The notes below the pieces were generated by a model. That model was not told the origin of the DNA. It did no database searches and worked only from the letters and a program-made list of their open reading frames with translations. Below, in pieces: positions 51,694 through 60,764 of a stretch of 64,000 nucleotides of DNA. Source of the stretch: Paragemmobacter ruber (lineage in GTDB: Bacteria; Pseudomonadota; Alphaproteobacteria; Rhodobacterales; Rhodobacteraceae); contig NZ_JAAATW010000001.1 in the NCBI RefSeq assembly GCF_009908315.1, positions 186,001 to 250,000 on the forward strand, written 5' to 3'. Position numbers and translations under genes: made by a program. Position 1 is the stretch's first letter. Each line of letters starts with the position of its first letter.

Positions 51694-52535
51694 CAGCGCA
51701 CCGCCCCGGCCAGACCGCCGCGCGACAGGAACCGCTCGACCACAAAGGCCAGCACCGCCAGCGGCGCGACAGAGACAATCGCCGCTGCCGACAGCGACCA
51801 CCACGGCGTGACGGATGAATTCAACGCCACGATGGAGACGGGCAGCAATTGCACCTCGGTAAACGTCATGGTGAAGGCAAAGAAAAAGTCGTTCCAGCCA
51901 AAGATCACGCAGAACATCGCCGCCACCACCAGCCCCGGCACCGCATTGGGCAGGATTACCCGCACAAAGGTGGTGACCGGCGCGCAGCCATCCATCCACG
52001 CCATCTCGTCAAGGCCCCGCGGCACCGAGTTGAAAAAATCAACCATCACCCAGACCGCAATCGGCATCAGCATCGCCACATAGATCAGGATCAGCCCCGG
52101 CAGCGTGTCGAGAAGCCCGAGGAAGCGCAGCATCAGAAAGAACGGGATCGCCAGCACGATTGGCGGCATGATCCGCTGGCTGATGAAGAAGAATGTGATG
52201 TCGCCATTGCCCAACGGCCCCGCCTTGAACGTGAACCGCGACAGCCCGTAGGCCGCCAGCGTGCCCAGCACCAGCGCAATGGCCGACCCTGACAGGGTGA
52301 CGATGCCGGAATTGAGATAAGGCTTGACGATGTTGATCCCGCCTACCCCACCAAACAGTGATTGCCAGCCGGCCAGCGACGGCTCGAACTGCACCCAAGG
52401 CAGCCATTTCGCCCCCGCCGTCACCGCATTGGCGGTCTTAAAGCTGGTAGACAGCATCCACAGGAACGGAAAGATAACGAAGGCCGACCACAGAACAACG
52501 GCAAGGTATTTGAGGGAAAGGTAAAAGGTTCTCAT
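51693..52535 (-). CDS. ABC transporter permease, CUT1 MalG-like
   Basis: Membrane protein of 280 residues with six helices and the inner-membrane EAA loop (LDEMAWMDGCAPVTTFVRVILPNAVPG). It matches the second permease of sugar and polyol importers. It is coupled by overlap to both neighbours (4 bp with the first permease, 1 bp with the ATPase gene). An upstream in-frame extension is not used, since the family N-terminus begins at MRTFYLSLKY. Confidence 0.9.
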   Translation of the reverse strand: MRTFYLSLKYLAVVLWSAFVIFPFLWMLSTSFKTANAVTAGAKWLPWVQFEPSLAGWQSLFGGVGGINIVKPYLNSGIVTLSGSAIALVLGTLAAYGLSRFTFKAGPLGNGDITFFFISQRIMPPIVLAIPFFLMLRFLGLLDTLPGLILIYVAMLMPIAVWVMVDFFNSVPRGLDEMAWMDGCAPVTTFVRVILPNAVPGLVVAAMFCVIFGWNDFFFAFTMTFTEVQLLPVSIVALNSSVTPWWSLSAAAIVSVAPLAVLAFVVERFLSRGGLAGAVR

Positions 52536-53398
52536 GTCCGGTCCTTCACCATAAGACGGATCAGCGCCTTGGCGATCAGCGTCAGGGCCACGCTCATCAC
52601 GATCAGGTAGGTCAGCGACAGCGAGGCCGAATAGCCGATCTGAAAGTCGCGCATCCCGCGGATGTAGATGTAATAGCTGGTGGTTTCGGTCGCGGTCCCT
52701 GGCCCGCCCGAGGTCAGCACATAGACCGTCTCCATCAGCTTTGACGCCTCGATCAGCCGGATCAGGATGGCCCCGACCGAGATCGCCCCCATCATCGGTA
52801 ATGTGACTGACAGAAAGGTGCGGATCGGCCCCGCGCCGTCGATCCTCGCGGCCAGAAATGGCTCGTTCGGCAAGGACAGCAGGCCCGCAAGAAGCAGAAG
52901 GAACATGAAGGGGGTCCATTGCCAGACCTCGACGATCATCACCGCCGCCAGCGCAAAGCCTGCATCGCTCAGCCAGGGCTGCGCATCGATGCCGATGGCC
53001 TCGAGGATCGGGTTCAGGGGGCCGAGGCTTTCATGAAAGATCGTGCGCCAGATCACCGACATCACCACCGGCGTGGTCATCATTGGCACAAGAAACAGCA
53101 CACGGAAAAACCGCCGCGCCGCGATGTCGCGCCACACGAGAAGCGCCAGCGCAAAGCCGAGCGTATATTGCAGCGTCACTGTGGCCACAGTCAGAAAGGT
53201 CAGCCGGATCAACGCCTCCCAATAGCGGGCGTCCTCCCACAGGCGGGCGTAATTCTCGCCGCCGATCCAGTTCAGGCCGGGGTTGTAAACATCCCAGGAC
53301 GAAAAGCTGACACGGATGGTGAACAGCAGCGGAAACAGGATAATCGCCACAAGGACCAACAGGCCCGGCAGCAGGAAGATGTATTTCTGGCGATACAT
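52532..53398 (-). CDS. ABC transporter permease, CUT1 MalF-like
   Basis: Membrane protein of 288 residues with six helices and the EAA-type loop (LAARIDGAGPIRTFLSVTLPMMG). It pairs with the next permease to form the channel. The start at 53398 follows the hairpin that separates it from the binding-protein gene. Family membership is clear; the substrate is not. Confidence 0.9.
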   Translation of the reverse strand: MYRQKYIFLLPGLLVLVAIILFPLLFTIRVSFSSWDVYNPGLNWIGGENYARLWEDARYWEALIRLTFLTVATVTLQYTLGFALALLVWRDIAARRFFRVLFLVPMMTTPVVMSVIWRTIFHESLGPLNPILEAIGIDAQPWLSDAGFALAAVMIVEVWQWTPFMFLLLLAGLLSLPNEPFLAARIDGAGPIRTFLSVTLPMMGAISVGAILIRLIEASKLMETVYVLTSGGPGTATETTSYYIYIRGMRDFQIGYSASLSLTYLIVMSVALTLIAKALIRLMVKDRT

Positions 53399-53415
53399 GG
53401 GGCCCCCCAAGGCAA

Positions 53416-53439
53416 GGGGGCCGCGTGATGGCGGCCCCC
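53416..53439 (-). terminator. Hairpin between binding-protein and permease genes
   Basis: Perfect 9-bp stem (GGGGGCCGC / GCGGCCCCC) with a 6-nt loop, 16 bp behind the binding-protein stop. Such hairpins stabilise or partly end the message, so that the binding protein is made in excess over the membrane parts. Confidence 0.75.
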
Positions 53440-53454
53440 CTGATGCGGTCAGGA

Positions 53455-54987
53455 TCAGTTGTCTTCGAGTGCGACCACGTTGGCATAAGCCTCGCGCACA
53501 CGGTCGACGCCGATACGGTCGACAATCGCCTTCCACTCGGCGGCAACACCGTCGAGTGCCTCTTGCGCCGAGGCCTCGCCCGATTGCGCCCGCGCCACAC
53601 CGGCGGCCAGCGACGACATGAACTCGCCCACACCCGGCACGCGCAGGTCAAAGACCTGGTTCTGGCCGCCATCAATGGCTTTCAGCGTGTCGGTGTAGGT
53701 GGTCGCCACATTCGCATCCCAGCCCAGCTCAGTCTGATAGAACGCCGGGTCGAAATGCGCCTCGCGGTAGGGGTTCACGCCGAACCGGCCGATCTGCAGG
53801 TCAGCCAGCGTGTTGGCCTCGTTCGAGAAGAAACACAGGTAGTCGAACGCCATGTCCTGATTTTGCGACCCGGCCGCCACCGCCGACGACCAGCCCCAGG
53901 TGACATAAGGCGCGGTGTTGGGCGTCTCGAACGTATCCCACTGGCCGGTGGTGCGGTTCCAGACCTCGCGCGCGCCGGGCAAGGGGGCTGCGGCCACCTT
54001 GTTACGGATCGGGCTGTCAGCCTGCATCGCCTGGATGAACGCGTCATCCCAGCTGTAGGACATCAGGGTCTGCCCACCGCCGAACGAAAAGATCTCGTCG
54101 CCCAGACCAAAGGACGTACCACCCGGCGGCATCGAGGCTTGGGCCGCCACGAATAGCTCCAGCCCGCGCACCCAGCCAGGGGTGTTGACGAGGGGTTCCA
54201 TCGTTTCAAGGTCAAAGAAGAAGCCGCCCTTCACGTCCGGGTGCTTGGCATAGGGTGCGACCCGGCTGATGAAGGCCGAGAACATCAGGTCGTCGCGTTT
54301 GGTGACCTCGGCGGTGCCGAAGTTTGGCGCGCCGTCGCCGTCCCAGTCCATGTTGTTGAACACGGCGGCAACCTCGTTGTATTCCTCCCACGTGGCGGGA
54401 ACGGTTAGGTCGCGCCCGGTCTTTTCCTTGAACAGCGCCTGCATCTCGGGGTTGTCGAACACATCCGAGCGGAACTTCAGGTAATGGCGGTCGCCGTCCA
54501 TCGTGTAGTTAAGCATCTTGCCGTTCCAGCTGGCGACGCCCTTGTAGGTGGGGGTCACCGACTGCATGCCCGACACCTCTTGATAGGCCTGCGGCACCTC
54601 GGCGAGGTAGGCATTGAAATCCCCCAGCCAGAGCGAGGCGAAGAACAGCACATCATAGGCCTGCTGCCCGGTCTGGAACGGGATCATGATGCGCTGGAAC
54701 AGATCGCCAAAGGGCACATGCACCACATTCACCGTCGCCCCGGTCAGTTCCTGGAACTGCTGGGCGTGCAGCGCGGTCGGCTCACCGATCACCGGGATCG
54801 CATGGGTGATGATGTTCAGTGTGCGGCCCGAATAATCCTTGGCATCAATCGAGGCAAAGGAGCACGCGCCCGGCACATCCTCCTTGATGCCAAAACGGGT
54901 GTAATCCTCGGCGAGTGCCGCGCCCGCCGAGATCAGGATGGCCGACGTGGTCAGCATGGCCCCCCGAAGGGTGGTCTTGGTCTTCAT
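53455..54987 (-). CDS. ABC transporter solute-binding protein (family 1)
   Basis: Periplasmic binding protein of 510 residues with a Sec signal (MKTKTTLRGAMLTTSAILIS, cut after ALAED region) and two-lobe extracellular binding-protein family 1 layout (VNVVHVPFGDLFQRIMIPFQTGQQAYDVLFF; later YVTWGWSSAVAAGSQ). It is larger than maltose-binding proteins, as are polyol and glycerol-type binders of alphaproteobacteria. A GGGAGGAGAG ribosome site fixes the start at 54987. It lies 52 bp behind the alcohol dehydrogenase gene, so an alcohol or polyol substrate is likely; inference. Confidence 0.88.
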   Translation of the reverse strand: MKTKTTLRGAMLTTSAILISAGAALAEDYTRFGIKEDVPGACSFASIDAKDYSGRTLNIITHAIPVIGEPTALHAQQFQELTGATVNVVHVPFGDLFQRIMIPFQTGQQAYDVLFFASLWLGDFNAYLAEVPQAYQEVSGMQSVTPTYKGVASWNGKMLNYTMDGDRHYLKFRSDVFDNPEMQALFKEKTGRDLTVPATWEEYNEVAAVFNNMDWDGDGAPNFGTAEVTKRDDLMFSAFISRVAPYAKHPDVKGGFFFDLETMEPLVNTPGWVRGLELFVAAQASMPPGGTSFGLGDEIFSFGGGQTLMSYSWDDAFIQAMQADSPIRNKVAAAPLPGAREVWNRTTGQWDTFETPNTAPYVTWGWSSAVAAGSQNQDMAFDYLCFFSNEANTLADLQIGRFGVNPYREAHFDPAFYQTELGWDANVATTYTDTLKAIDGGQNQVFDLRVPGVGEFMSSLAAGVARAQSGEASAQEALDGVAAEWKAIVDRIGVDRVREAYANVVALEDN

Positions 54988-55039
54988 TCTCTCTCCTCCC
55001 AAGTCTGTCTTTTCAGTGATGGTCTGTCAGGGGTCAGCC

Positions 55040-56092
55040 TCAGGGCACGAGAACCGCGCGCCCCTTGATCAGCCCGTTATGCAGGTCTTTCAGCGCCTGA
55101 TTGGCATCGGCCAGCGCATAGTGCTTGGTGTGCAGCTCCACGAGGCCACGGTCGGCCAGCGCCATCAGCTCGGTCAGCTCGGCCCAGGTGCCGACAAGGT
55201 TGCCGATGATGTTCTTTTCGGTGATCACCATGTCGACAGTGGGCACCTGGATGTCTTCGCCGTAGCCGATGACGTAATAGCTGCCCGCGGACCGGGTCAT
55301 GTCGATGCCCTTCTTCGTGGTGCCCTTTTCGCCCACGAAATCCAGCACCGCCTCGGCGCCCTTGCCGCCCGTCAGCGCCTTGACCGCCTCGACCTCGCCG
55401 CCGTCCGCCTTGACCAGATGATCCGCCCCGCCCATGGCCGCCAGCTCCAGCGCCTTGTCCGAGATATCGACGACGATGATGCGCGCGGCACACATCGCCC
55501 GCAGCACCTGAATGCCGATATGGCCAAGGCCGCCCGCACCGATCACCACCGCCGACTGGTCGGGCAGCAATTGCTGGGCGGCCTTTTTCGCCGCGCGATA
55601 GGCCGTCAAGCCCGCATCGGCATAGGGTGCCACATCCTTAGGCGCCAGCGTCTTTGGCAGCGCGATCAGGTTGCGCGACGCGGTGTGCAGATATTCGGCA
55701 TAACCGCCATGCGAGTCGAGGCCCGGAAACTTGCCGTCGCCATGCATGTCATGGCCCCGGCGGCAGGCGATGCAGGTTCCGCCCGTCACCTTGGGGTGCA
55801 CGATCACCGGATCGCCCTTCTTGAAGCCTTCGACCTCGGGGCCAATCTCTTCGATCCAGCCCGCGTTTTCATGCCCCATGATCAGCGGCAAGAGCGCGCT
55901 GCCGGTCGGGTCGGTGTGCGGCCGCCAGATGCCTTCGATGATGTGCAGGTCGGTGCGGCACACGCCCGCGCCACCGATCCGCACGATCACGTCGGTCGAT
56001 TTGTGGATTTTGGGGTCAGCCACATCCTGCATCGTCACCCAGGTTGGTGCGGTCAGGGCGGGATCGTAATGGTGAAGAACCTGTGCTTTCAT
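55040..56092 (-). CDS. NAD(P)-dependent zinc-type alcohol dehydrogenase
   Basis: Medium-chain dehydrogenase of 350 residues. Catalytic zinc ligands are seen in GAGVCRTDLHIIEG (Cys) and IMGHENAGWIEEIG (His-Glu). The coenzyme site is VVIGAGGLGHIGIQVLRAM, with Asp in IVVDIS favouring NAD. The structural-zinc lobe is reduced: only TCIAC is left, and the first and fourth cysteines are Gly or Gly/His (HDMHGDG), as in some relatives. ATG at 56092 is preferred over 56098 because AAGG stands 9 bp before it. First gene of the operon with the importer, divergent from the AcoR-like regulator. Confidence 0.9.
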   Translation of the reverse strand: MKAQVLHHYDPALTAPTWVTMQDVADPKIHKSTDVIVRIGGAGVCRTDLHIIEGIWRPHTDPTGSALLPLIMGHENAGWIEEIGPEVEGFKKGDPVIVHPKVTGGTCIACRRGHDMHGDGKFPGLDSHGGYAEYLHTASRNLIALPKTLAPKDVAPYADAGLTAYRAAKKAAQQLLPDQSAVVIGAGGLGHIGIQVLRAMCAARIIVVDISDKALELAAMGGADHLVKADGGEVEAVKALTGGKGAEAVLDFVGEKGTTKKGIDMTRSAGSYYVIGYGEDIQVPTVDMVITEKNIIGNLVGTWAELTELMALADRGLVELHTKHYALADANQALKDLHNGLIKGRAVLVP

Positions 56093-56226
56093 CGTCATGC
56101 GCCTTGGATAGACCGCCCCGAACCGGCGGCACGGCGGCTGGTATGGCCCAGGGTGCCGCGATCCCAAACGCCGCGCCGCAGCATAGGCCGCGCGCGCACA
56201 ATCGCTGGACAGAGGCCTGCGCGCGG

Positions 56227-56315
56227 TGTTCAGAAAGCGGACAGCCATGCCATCGCCCGGCCCGCGCCCGGCCCGCGCGCGGCGTTCTGCGACCCGACTG
56301 TCCAGTTTCTGAACA
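56227..56315. promoter_or_regulatory. Two TGTYC-N7-GRACA operator candidates
   Basis: TGTTC-N7-GGACA (56227-56243) and TGTCC-N7-GAACA (56299-56315) are the same 17-bp dyad in opposite orientation, centres 72 bp apart, in the divergent gap between the dehydrogenase and the AcoR-like gene. Two spaced dyads are the usual binding layout of Fis-type enhancer-binding activators. I find no TGGC-N7-TTGC type (-24/-12) promoter nearby. Confidence 0.65.
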
Positions 56316-56403
56316 GATCGTCCGCGAATCAGCCCGCGCATTGACTTTGGCCCGCAAACCGCCACCTTCCCCGCACGGCCGAGGATCGGGGAGGTGACTT
56401 GGC

Positions 56404-58284
56404 ATGGAAGTCCGCACCACCGCGCTGATGCGCGCGCGTCACATGCTGGAAAGCCAAGGCCGGTTTCCCGGCGGCGCGCTGCCCGGCGATATTTCGGACA
56501 GCTGGCTGCGCAGCCTGTCGCACGGGCTTGACCCTCTGGCCCGCCACGAGGCGATGACGCTGACCGATACCGAGTTTCGCCTCTCGCAGGACCGGCATGC
56601 CGATCTGATCCGCTTTGCACGGCCCGAACTGGAGCTGCTCTTTGACCAGATCGCCGGGTCGAATTTCATGATCGCGCTCGGTTCGCCCGAGGGCGTGGTG
56701 CTGGAAACACTGGTCGACACGCAATTTGCCGACAGCGATGCGGGCAAGGCGGTGGTGCCCGCATCGGTCTGGACCGAGGAGTTGCGTGGCACCAATGCGC
56801 TGGGTCTGTGCATCTCGACCCGCCGTCCGGCGCAGGTTTACGGCGGCGAGCATTTCCTGCGCGCGCATTCCGACGTGTCGTGCATCAGCGCCCCGATCTT
56901 TGACGGGCGCGGCGGGCTGGCGGGGGTGCTCGATGCGTCCTCGCGGTCCACGGTGCGCCAGCAGCACACGGCGGCGCTGGTGCAGATGTCGGCCAGCAAT
57001 ATCGAGAACTGCCTGATCCGGTCGGCGCATGACCGGCGGATCGTGCTGCAATTTCACCCGCGCCCCGAATACCTTGGCACCCTGTCGGTGGGCATGCTCG
57101 TGCTGGAAGATGACGGCGCGGTGCATGCGGTCAACCGCAAGGGCGAGATGTTTCTGGCTGGCATCCGCAACTTGATCGGCACCGGGTTCAACGCGATCTT
57201 CGAACAGCGGTTCGAGGATGTGGCGCTGCGTCTGGCGCAGGGCGAAACCTTGCGGGTGCGCGATCGCATGGGGTCGGCGGTGTCGATGCGCTGCGTGGCC
57301 AACCGCGCCAGTTTTGCGCTGGCGGTGCGGCTGTTCTCGGCCGCCAACCTGCCACAGGCGCGCCCCACCCCGTCTCACCCGCCCGAGACGAGGAACCTGT
57401 TTCGCGATGTGGTGATCGAGGACGAAGAGCTGATCCGCCGCCTGCGCCCCCTGCCAAAGGTCGCCACCACCGGCACGCCGATCTTCATCATGGGCGAGAC
57501 CGGGACCGGCAAAGAGATCACGGCGCGCCTTGCGCATGCGGCCTCGGGGCGCAGCGGTCCCTTTGTGGCGGTCGATGCCCGCACCCTTGGGGCCGAGGCC
57601 GAGGCGGCGCTGCTCGGCCGTCCGAATGGCGCAAAAGGGCTGCTGGAGCAGGCCGCATCCGGCACGTTGTGTATCGACGAGGTGTCATGGCTGCCGCATC
57701 CGGCCCAGGCCACGCTGTTGCAGGTGCTCGATCACGGGTCCTTCCGCCACCCCGCCGATGGACGAGAGATCCGCTGCCCTCTGTTTTTCATCAGCACCTC
57801 GGTCAGCAGCCTGACCGAGGCGGTGGCGTCAGGGCGGCTGCTTCCGGCACTGCGGTTCCGGATCGAAGGCTTCTCGATCCAACTGCCACCTTTGCGTGAC
57901 CGCAGCGATATGGACGCGCTGGCGCGGCGGTTTGTGCGGGCACAGGATGATCGCGCCGACATTGATGCCGACGCGCTTTACCTGCTGGGACGGCATGACT
58001 GGCCCGGCAATCTGCACGAGCTGCGCTCGGTGATCGCGCAAGCGGTCCTGCGGGCCAGCGGGCTTTGTCTTACGGTCGAGGATTTTGGGGGGCTGGTCCC
58101 GGTCGCGGCCGAGCCCCTCGCGCATGCGGCGGCCTGCCCGCAGTGTGCGGGCGTCCCGTGGAAGGAAAGCCAGTGCCGTTCCATCCGCGATACGGTGCGC
58201 CAAAGCGGCGGCATTGCGCAGGCTGCCCGCACCCTGGGCATCTCGCGGACGACGATCTACAAACACCTTCTGGCGCAAGCCTGA
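56404..58284 (+). CDS. AcoR-like Fis-family activator lacking GAFTGA
   Basis: Regulator of 626 residues. An N-terminal GAF-type sensor region (about 75-215, with RGTNALGLCI and VSCISAPIFDGRGGLAGVLDAS as in AcoR), a PAS-like segment (about 220-320), an AAA+ domain (Walker A GETGTGKE at 364-371, Walker B TLCIDEV at 421-427, DWPGNLHELRSVI) and a Fis helix-turn-helix (GIAQAARTLGISRTTIYKHL). Between Walker A and B the loop reads LLGRPNGAKGLLEQ (403-416), without GAFTGA. AcoR-like proteins control acetoin, diol or alcohol breakdown, which suits the divergent alcohol dehydrogenase-importer operon. The start at 56404 lies at the end of a 311-bp divergent gap. Confidence 0.87.
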   Translation: MEVRTTALMRARHMLESQGRFPGGALPGDISDSWLRSLSHGLDPLARHEAMTLTDTEFRLSQDRHADLIRFARPELELLFDQIAGSNFMIALGSPEGVVLETLVDTQFADSDAGKAVVPASVWTEELRGTNALGLCISTRRPAQVYGGEHFLRAHSDVSCISAPIFDGRGGLAGVLDASSRSTVRQQHTAALVQMSASNIENCLIRSAHDRRIVLQFHPRPEYLGTLSVGMLVLEDDGAVHAVNRKGEMFLAGIRNLIGTGFNAIFEQRFEDVALRLAQGETLRVRDRMGSAVSMRCVANRASFALAVRLFSAANLPQARPTPSHPPETRNLFRDVVIEDEELIRRLRPLPKVATTGTPIFIMGETGTGKEITARLAHAASGRSGPFVAVDARTLGAEAEAALLGRPNGAKGLLEQAASGTLCIDEVSWLPHPAQATLLQVLDHGSFRHPADGREIRCPLFFISTSVSSLTEAVASGRLLPALRFRIEGFSIQLPPLRDRSDMDALARRFVRAQDDRADIDADALYLLGRHDWPGNLHELRSVIAQAVLRASGLCLTVEDFGGLVPVAAEPLAHAAACPQCAGVPWKESQCRSIRDTVRQSGGIAQAARTLGISRTTIYKHLLAQA

Positions 58285-58329
58285 GAAAGGGAAATAGTCA
58301 CAATCATGAGGCTCCAGACTCATGGATCG

Positions 58330-59177
58330 TCAAAGCCAGAACAGGACGGTAGCGGCCAGGGCGACGGCGGATAGGAAGGTCTTCGCGCACCTGTCATAGC
58401 CTGTGGCGATGTCGAGCCATTGTGGCGCCATTGGTTCAAGCCCAATGGCGAGGGCCAGTCCTTCAACCTGCCGAACATGATCTCGATGCGGTTGCGGCGT
58501 TTGTTGCGGCGCTTGTCGTAGCGGACGGCCTTGCCGCGAGACTTCCGGCCTGGGGTGAAGGGCGATCAGATTTGATCCAGTGGATCAAATCAGCCCTGAA
58601 CGGGCTCTATCCCTCTGTCTTTCGAAGACTCCCTGAACCAGTCGGCATCGTAGCCCCGGTCGGCAATCCGCCATTCGGCAGCCGGCAGGCTGCCCAGCAG
58701 GGCGGCGGCACCGGTGTAGTCATTGACCGCGCCCGCCGTCATGAAGAACCGCAACGGGCGGCCATCGCGTCGGTCACGGCGTGCAGCTTGGCATTCAACC
58801 CGCCCTTGGTCCGCCCGATGAGGCGGCCGCGCTTGTCGTCGGGCCCCCCTTTTTACCAACAGGTTTGAGGCCGTGCGGTGCGCCTTCAAATACGTCGCGT
58901 CTATCATGACGACCTTCTCCCCGCCGCCTTCGGAGGCCAGCCCCTCCATCATCCGAGCGAAGACCCCCATATCGCCCCACCGCTTCCATCGGTTATAGAG
59001 CGTCTTTGGGGGGCCATACTCACGGGGCGCATCACACCACCGCAACCCATTGCCATTGATGAAGATTATGCCGCTCAAAACGCGCCGGTCATCCACCCGC
59101 GGCTTGCCATGGCTCTTCGGGAAGGACGGCTTCAACCGCTGCATCTGTTCGTCGGCAAGCCAGAAAAGGATGCACAT
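58330..59177 (-). pseudogene. IS5-family transposase, multiply disrupted
   Basis: Reading leftward from ATG 59177 (MCILFWLADEQMQRLKP) the frame resembles IS427-group transposases to VKRGARRQ, where it leaves the family frame at an A5G6 run near 58848. It returns at DGRPLRFFMTAG and meets TGA at 58590. The family sequence resumes in other frames (PGRKSRGKAVRYDKRR, then IEIMFGRLKDW, then ATGYDRCAKTFLSAVALAATVLFWL) to a stop at 58330. DDE pieces are seen in MIDATYLKAH, DRGYDADWF and RIEIMFGRL. The A5G6 run could once have been a programmed frameshift site, but the later breaks make it inactive. Confidence 0.85.
58569..58591. repeat. 23-bp perfect palindrome inserted in the IS5 transposase
   Basis: GATTTGATCCA, G, TGGATCAAATC: 11-bp perfect arms around one base. 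It lies where the transposase should run directly from GIEP to PGRKSR, so it seems to belong to a short insertion of about 30-40 bp. AT-rich arms in high-GC DNA suggest a mobile or repeated palindrome (REP-like) or a leftover of an attachment site. Confidence 0.6.
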
Positions 59178-59250
59178 CTTCACCCCCGTCAGTTCACGGG
59201 CTTGAATCACGCAGGCCGGGCAGCCTCAACCAGATGAATGGGTCCTGACC

Positions 59251-60090
59251 CTAGGGGCCTGCGACAGGCATTTTTTCCTTCACCAAGTCTGCAAGCTTTC
59301 GATCAACCTCAGTACACCCCTCATCATACCGACGGAAATACTCCATATCCCGTACATGTTCGTGCCTTGGCGTTGCCGCATCACCTCGGGTCATCTTGAC
59401 CGAGGTGAAGAAACTCAAGCTCTGTATTGGATAATGGTTCAATTGAAATCGAGTGATGTCAGACACCGTGCGGCTCGAATCGGCTCCTTTGACCTTATGT
59501 ATGCCAACTGAGGATTGACGCTTCAGAACGCTGGTCCGGCACATATACTTCGTATTGATATGCCAGTTCACTCCCGGCTTTCGCAACACAAAGGACATCC
59601 TGACACTTTCTGGCTGCTCAACAAAACCACCGCTTCCAAACATCACCCAATTGGAATAAATCACGTCGAAATTGCTAAACTCCCGCAAAGCATCTGGGAT
59701 GCTATCACCACTTGGACAGAACCAGTACTCGTCAAGATCAGCGACCAGCAACCAATCACAGTTTTGCTTGATTTTGAAATGCTTTATTGCAGTCCAATAA
59801 TGCTGAGTCTGTTTATACTTTTCGGGCAACTCAATTACGCGAACACGACCGCCTTTCTCCCATTGCCGTGCTTTCTGCAAAGTATCGTCTGTGCTTCCGT
59901 TGTCGATGAGATAAATCATGTGAGCACCAACCCAGAGGTAGTGCTCAATCCATTCATCAATACTGATGGATTCATTCTTCATAATTGCCAAGACGCCAAA
60001 TTTAATTGGACGCGCTAAAGTTTCTTCGCGCCTCTTAGCGAGCCATTCACGTCTCCGCCTCTTTGCATAAGAAATAAGTCCTTGAAGCAA
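59251..60090 (-). CDS. Glycosyltransferase family 2/92-like protein
   Basis: Protein of 279 residues with a GT-A-like fold: FGVLAIMKNESISIDEWIEHYLWVGAHMIYLIDNGSTDDT at the start and the DxD-type LLVADLDEYWF motif in the middle, as in Glyco_tranf_2_4 and family 92 proteins that often build surface polysaccharides. It starts with TTG, supported by GGAG at 7 bp. Base composition is much lower in GC than the flanking genes, so it was probably acquired. Its TAG stop coincides with the presumed edge of the IS5 relic, so the C-terminus may have been cut and closed by the insertion. Confidence 0.82.
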   Translation of the reverse strand: MLQGLISYAKRRRREWLAKRREETLARPIKFGVLAIMKNESISIDEWIEHYLWVGAHMIYLIDNGSTDDTLQKARQWEKGGRVRVIELPEKYKQTQHYWTAIKHFKIKQNCDWLLVADLDEYWFCPSGDSIPDALREFSNFDVIYSNWVMFGSGGFVEQPESVRMSFVLRKPGVNWHINTKYMCRTSVLKRQSSVGIHKVKGADSSRTVSDITRFQLNHYPIQSLSFFTSVKMTRGDAATPRHEHVRDMEYFRRYDEGCTEVDRKLADLVKEKMPVAGP

Positions 60091-60764
60091 AATATTTCTC
60101 CAGCTTCCTTTGAACGACTACGCACTTATCAGATAGATTAGTTGGGGTACTGAGTGGTTAACATGCGGCGCAACCCACCGAAGAACTAAGTGTTGATGAC
60201 GTAAACAGTGTTCTCTGCGATTCGACAAGTTTAGGATAGCTTGTCGCCAAGCTAATTGGATCGGGCCAGTTTAAAAAGCGCTTTTCGCCCCGAGCGCCCT
60301 CGGTATCCTTGCAACCAACTGCATTCGGAGGATTCAACCGTACTTCCGAAAAAATCTCACACGGCATGCCATCTTTTCACAGCGCAGAACAACTCCATGC
60401 GGCTACTATTACCTGTAGGAACTAGTTTGCCAAACGGCAATCAAAATGACCCGCGTAAATTTGACAAAGCAGACAAAAGTCCCACGTAACCGCCGCTTTG
60501 GGCGCGGCGGGGATACACGCTAACCTGACCTGTTCGGGGTAGGCCGGGGGGTGGGGGTGGCCCCGCCCCTGCCGGACCAGCCCCGCGTCCGGTGTCTACG
60601 TCCGCAGCCGAGACGCCACCGTTGGCTAGCCCAGCCACGTTCGCGCCCCTCCCCGGCGCGGCAGCCGTCCGAGGAGGGGGAAATAGCCTTAACCGGGCAA
60701 CGTCCGGGGAATGACAAGGCCGCCCCTGCCGGATAGCGTGGAGGGATAGTCAGGAGGAAATTGG
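60091..60764. other. Gene-free stretch with a composition break
   Basis: 674 bp without a supported gene. The first about 400 bp continue the low-GC composition of the glycosyltransferase; from about 60490 the sequence turns abruptly to very high GC with G- and C-runs (60540-60600). The break looks like a junction between DNA of two origins. Confidence 0.5.

Larger units (their letters stand above)
58311..59252. mobile_element. IS5-family (IS427-like) insertion sequence, degraded
   Basis: About 940 bp between the AcoR-like gene and the glycosyltransferase. It contains a broken IS5-type transposase. Imperfect ends can be drawn: AGGCTCCAGACTCATGGATC on the left and its weak mirror GATGAATGGGTCCTGACCCT on the right. 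No target duplication is seen; ends are approximate. Confidence 0.6.

Noticed and set aside
60158-60489. Two short frames in the low-GC gap
   Set aside because: No ribosome sites and no recognisable motifs; expected by chance in this length.
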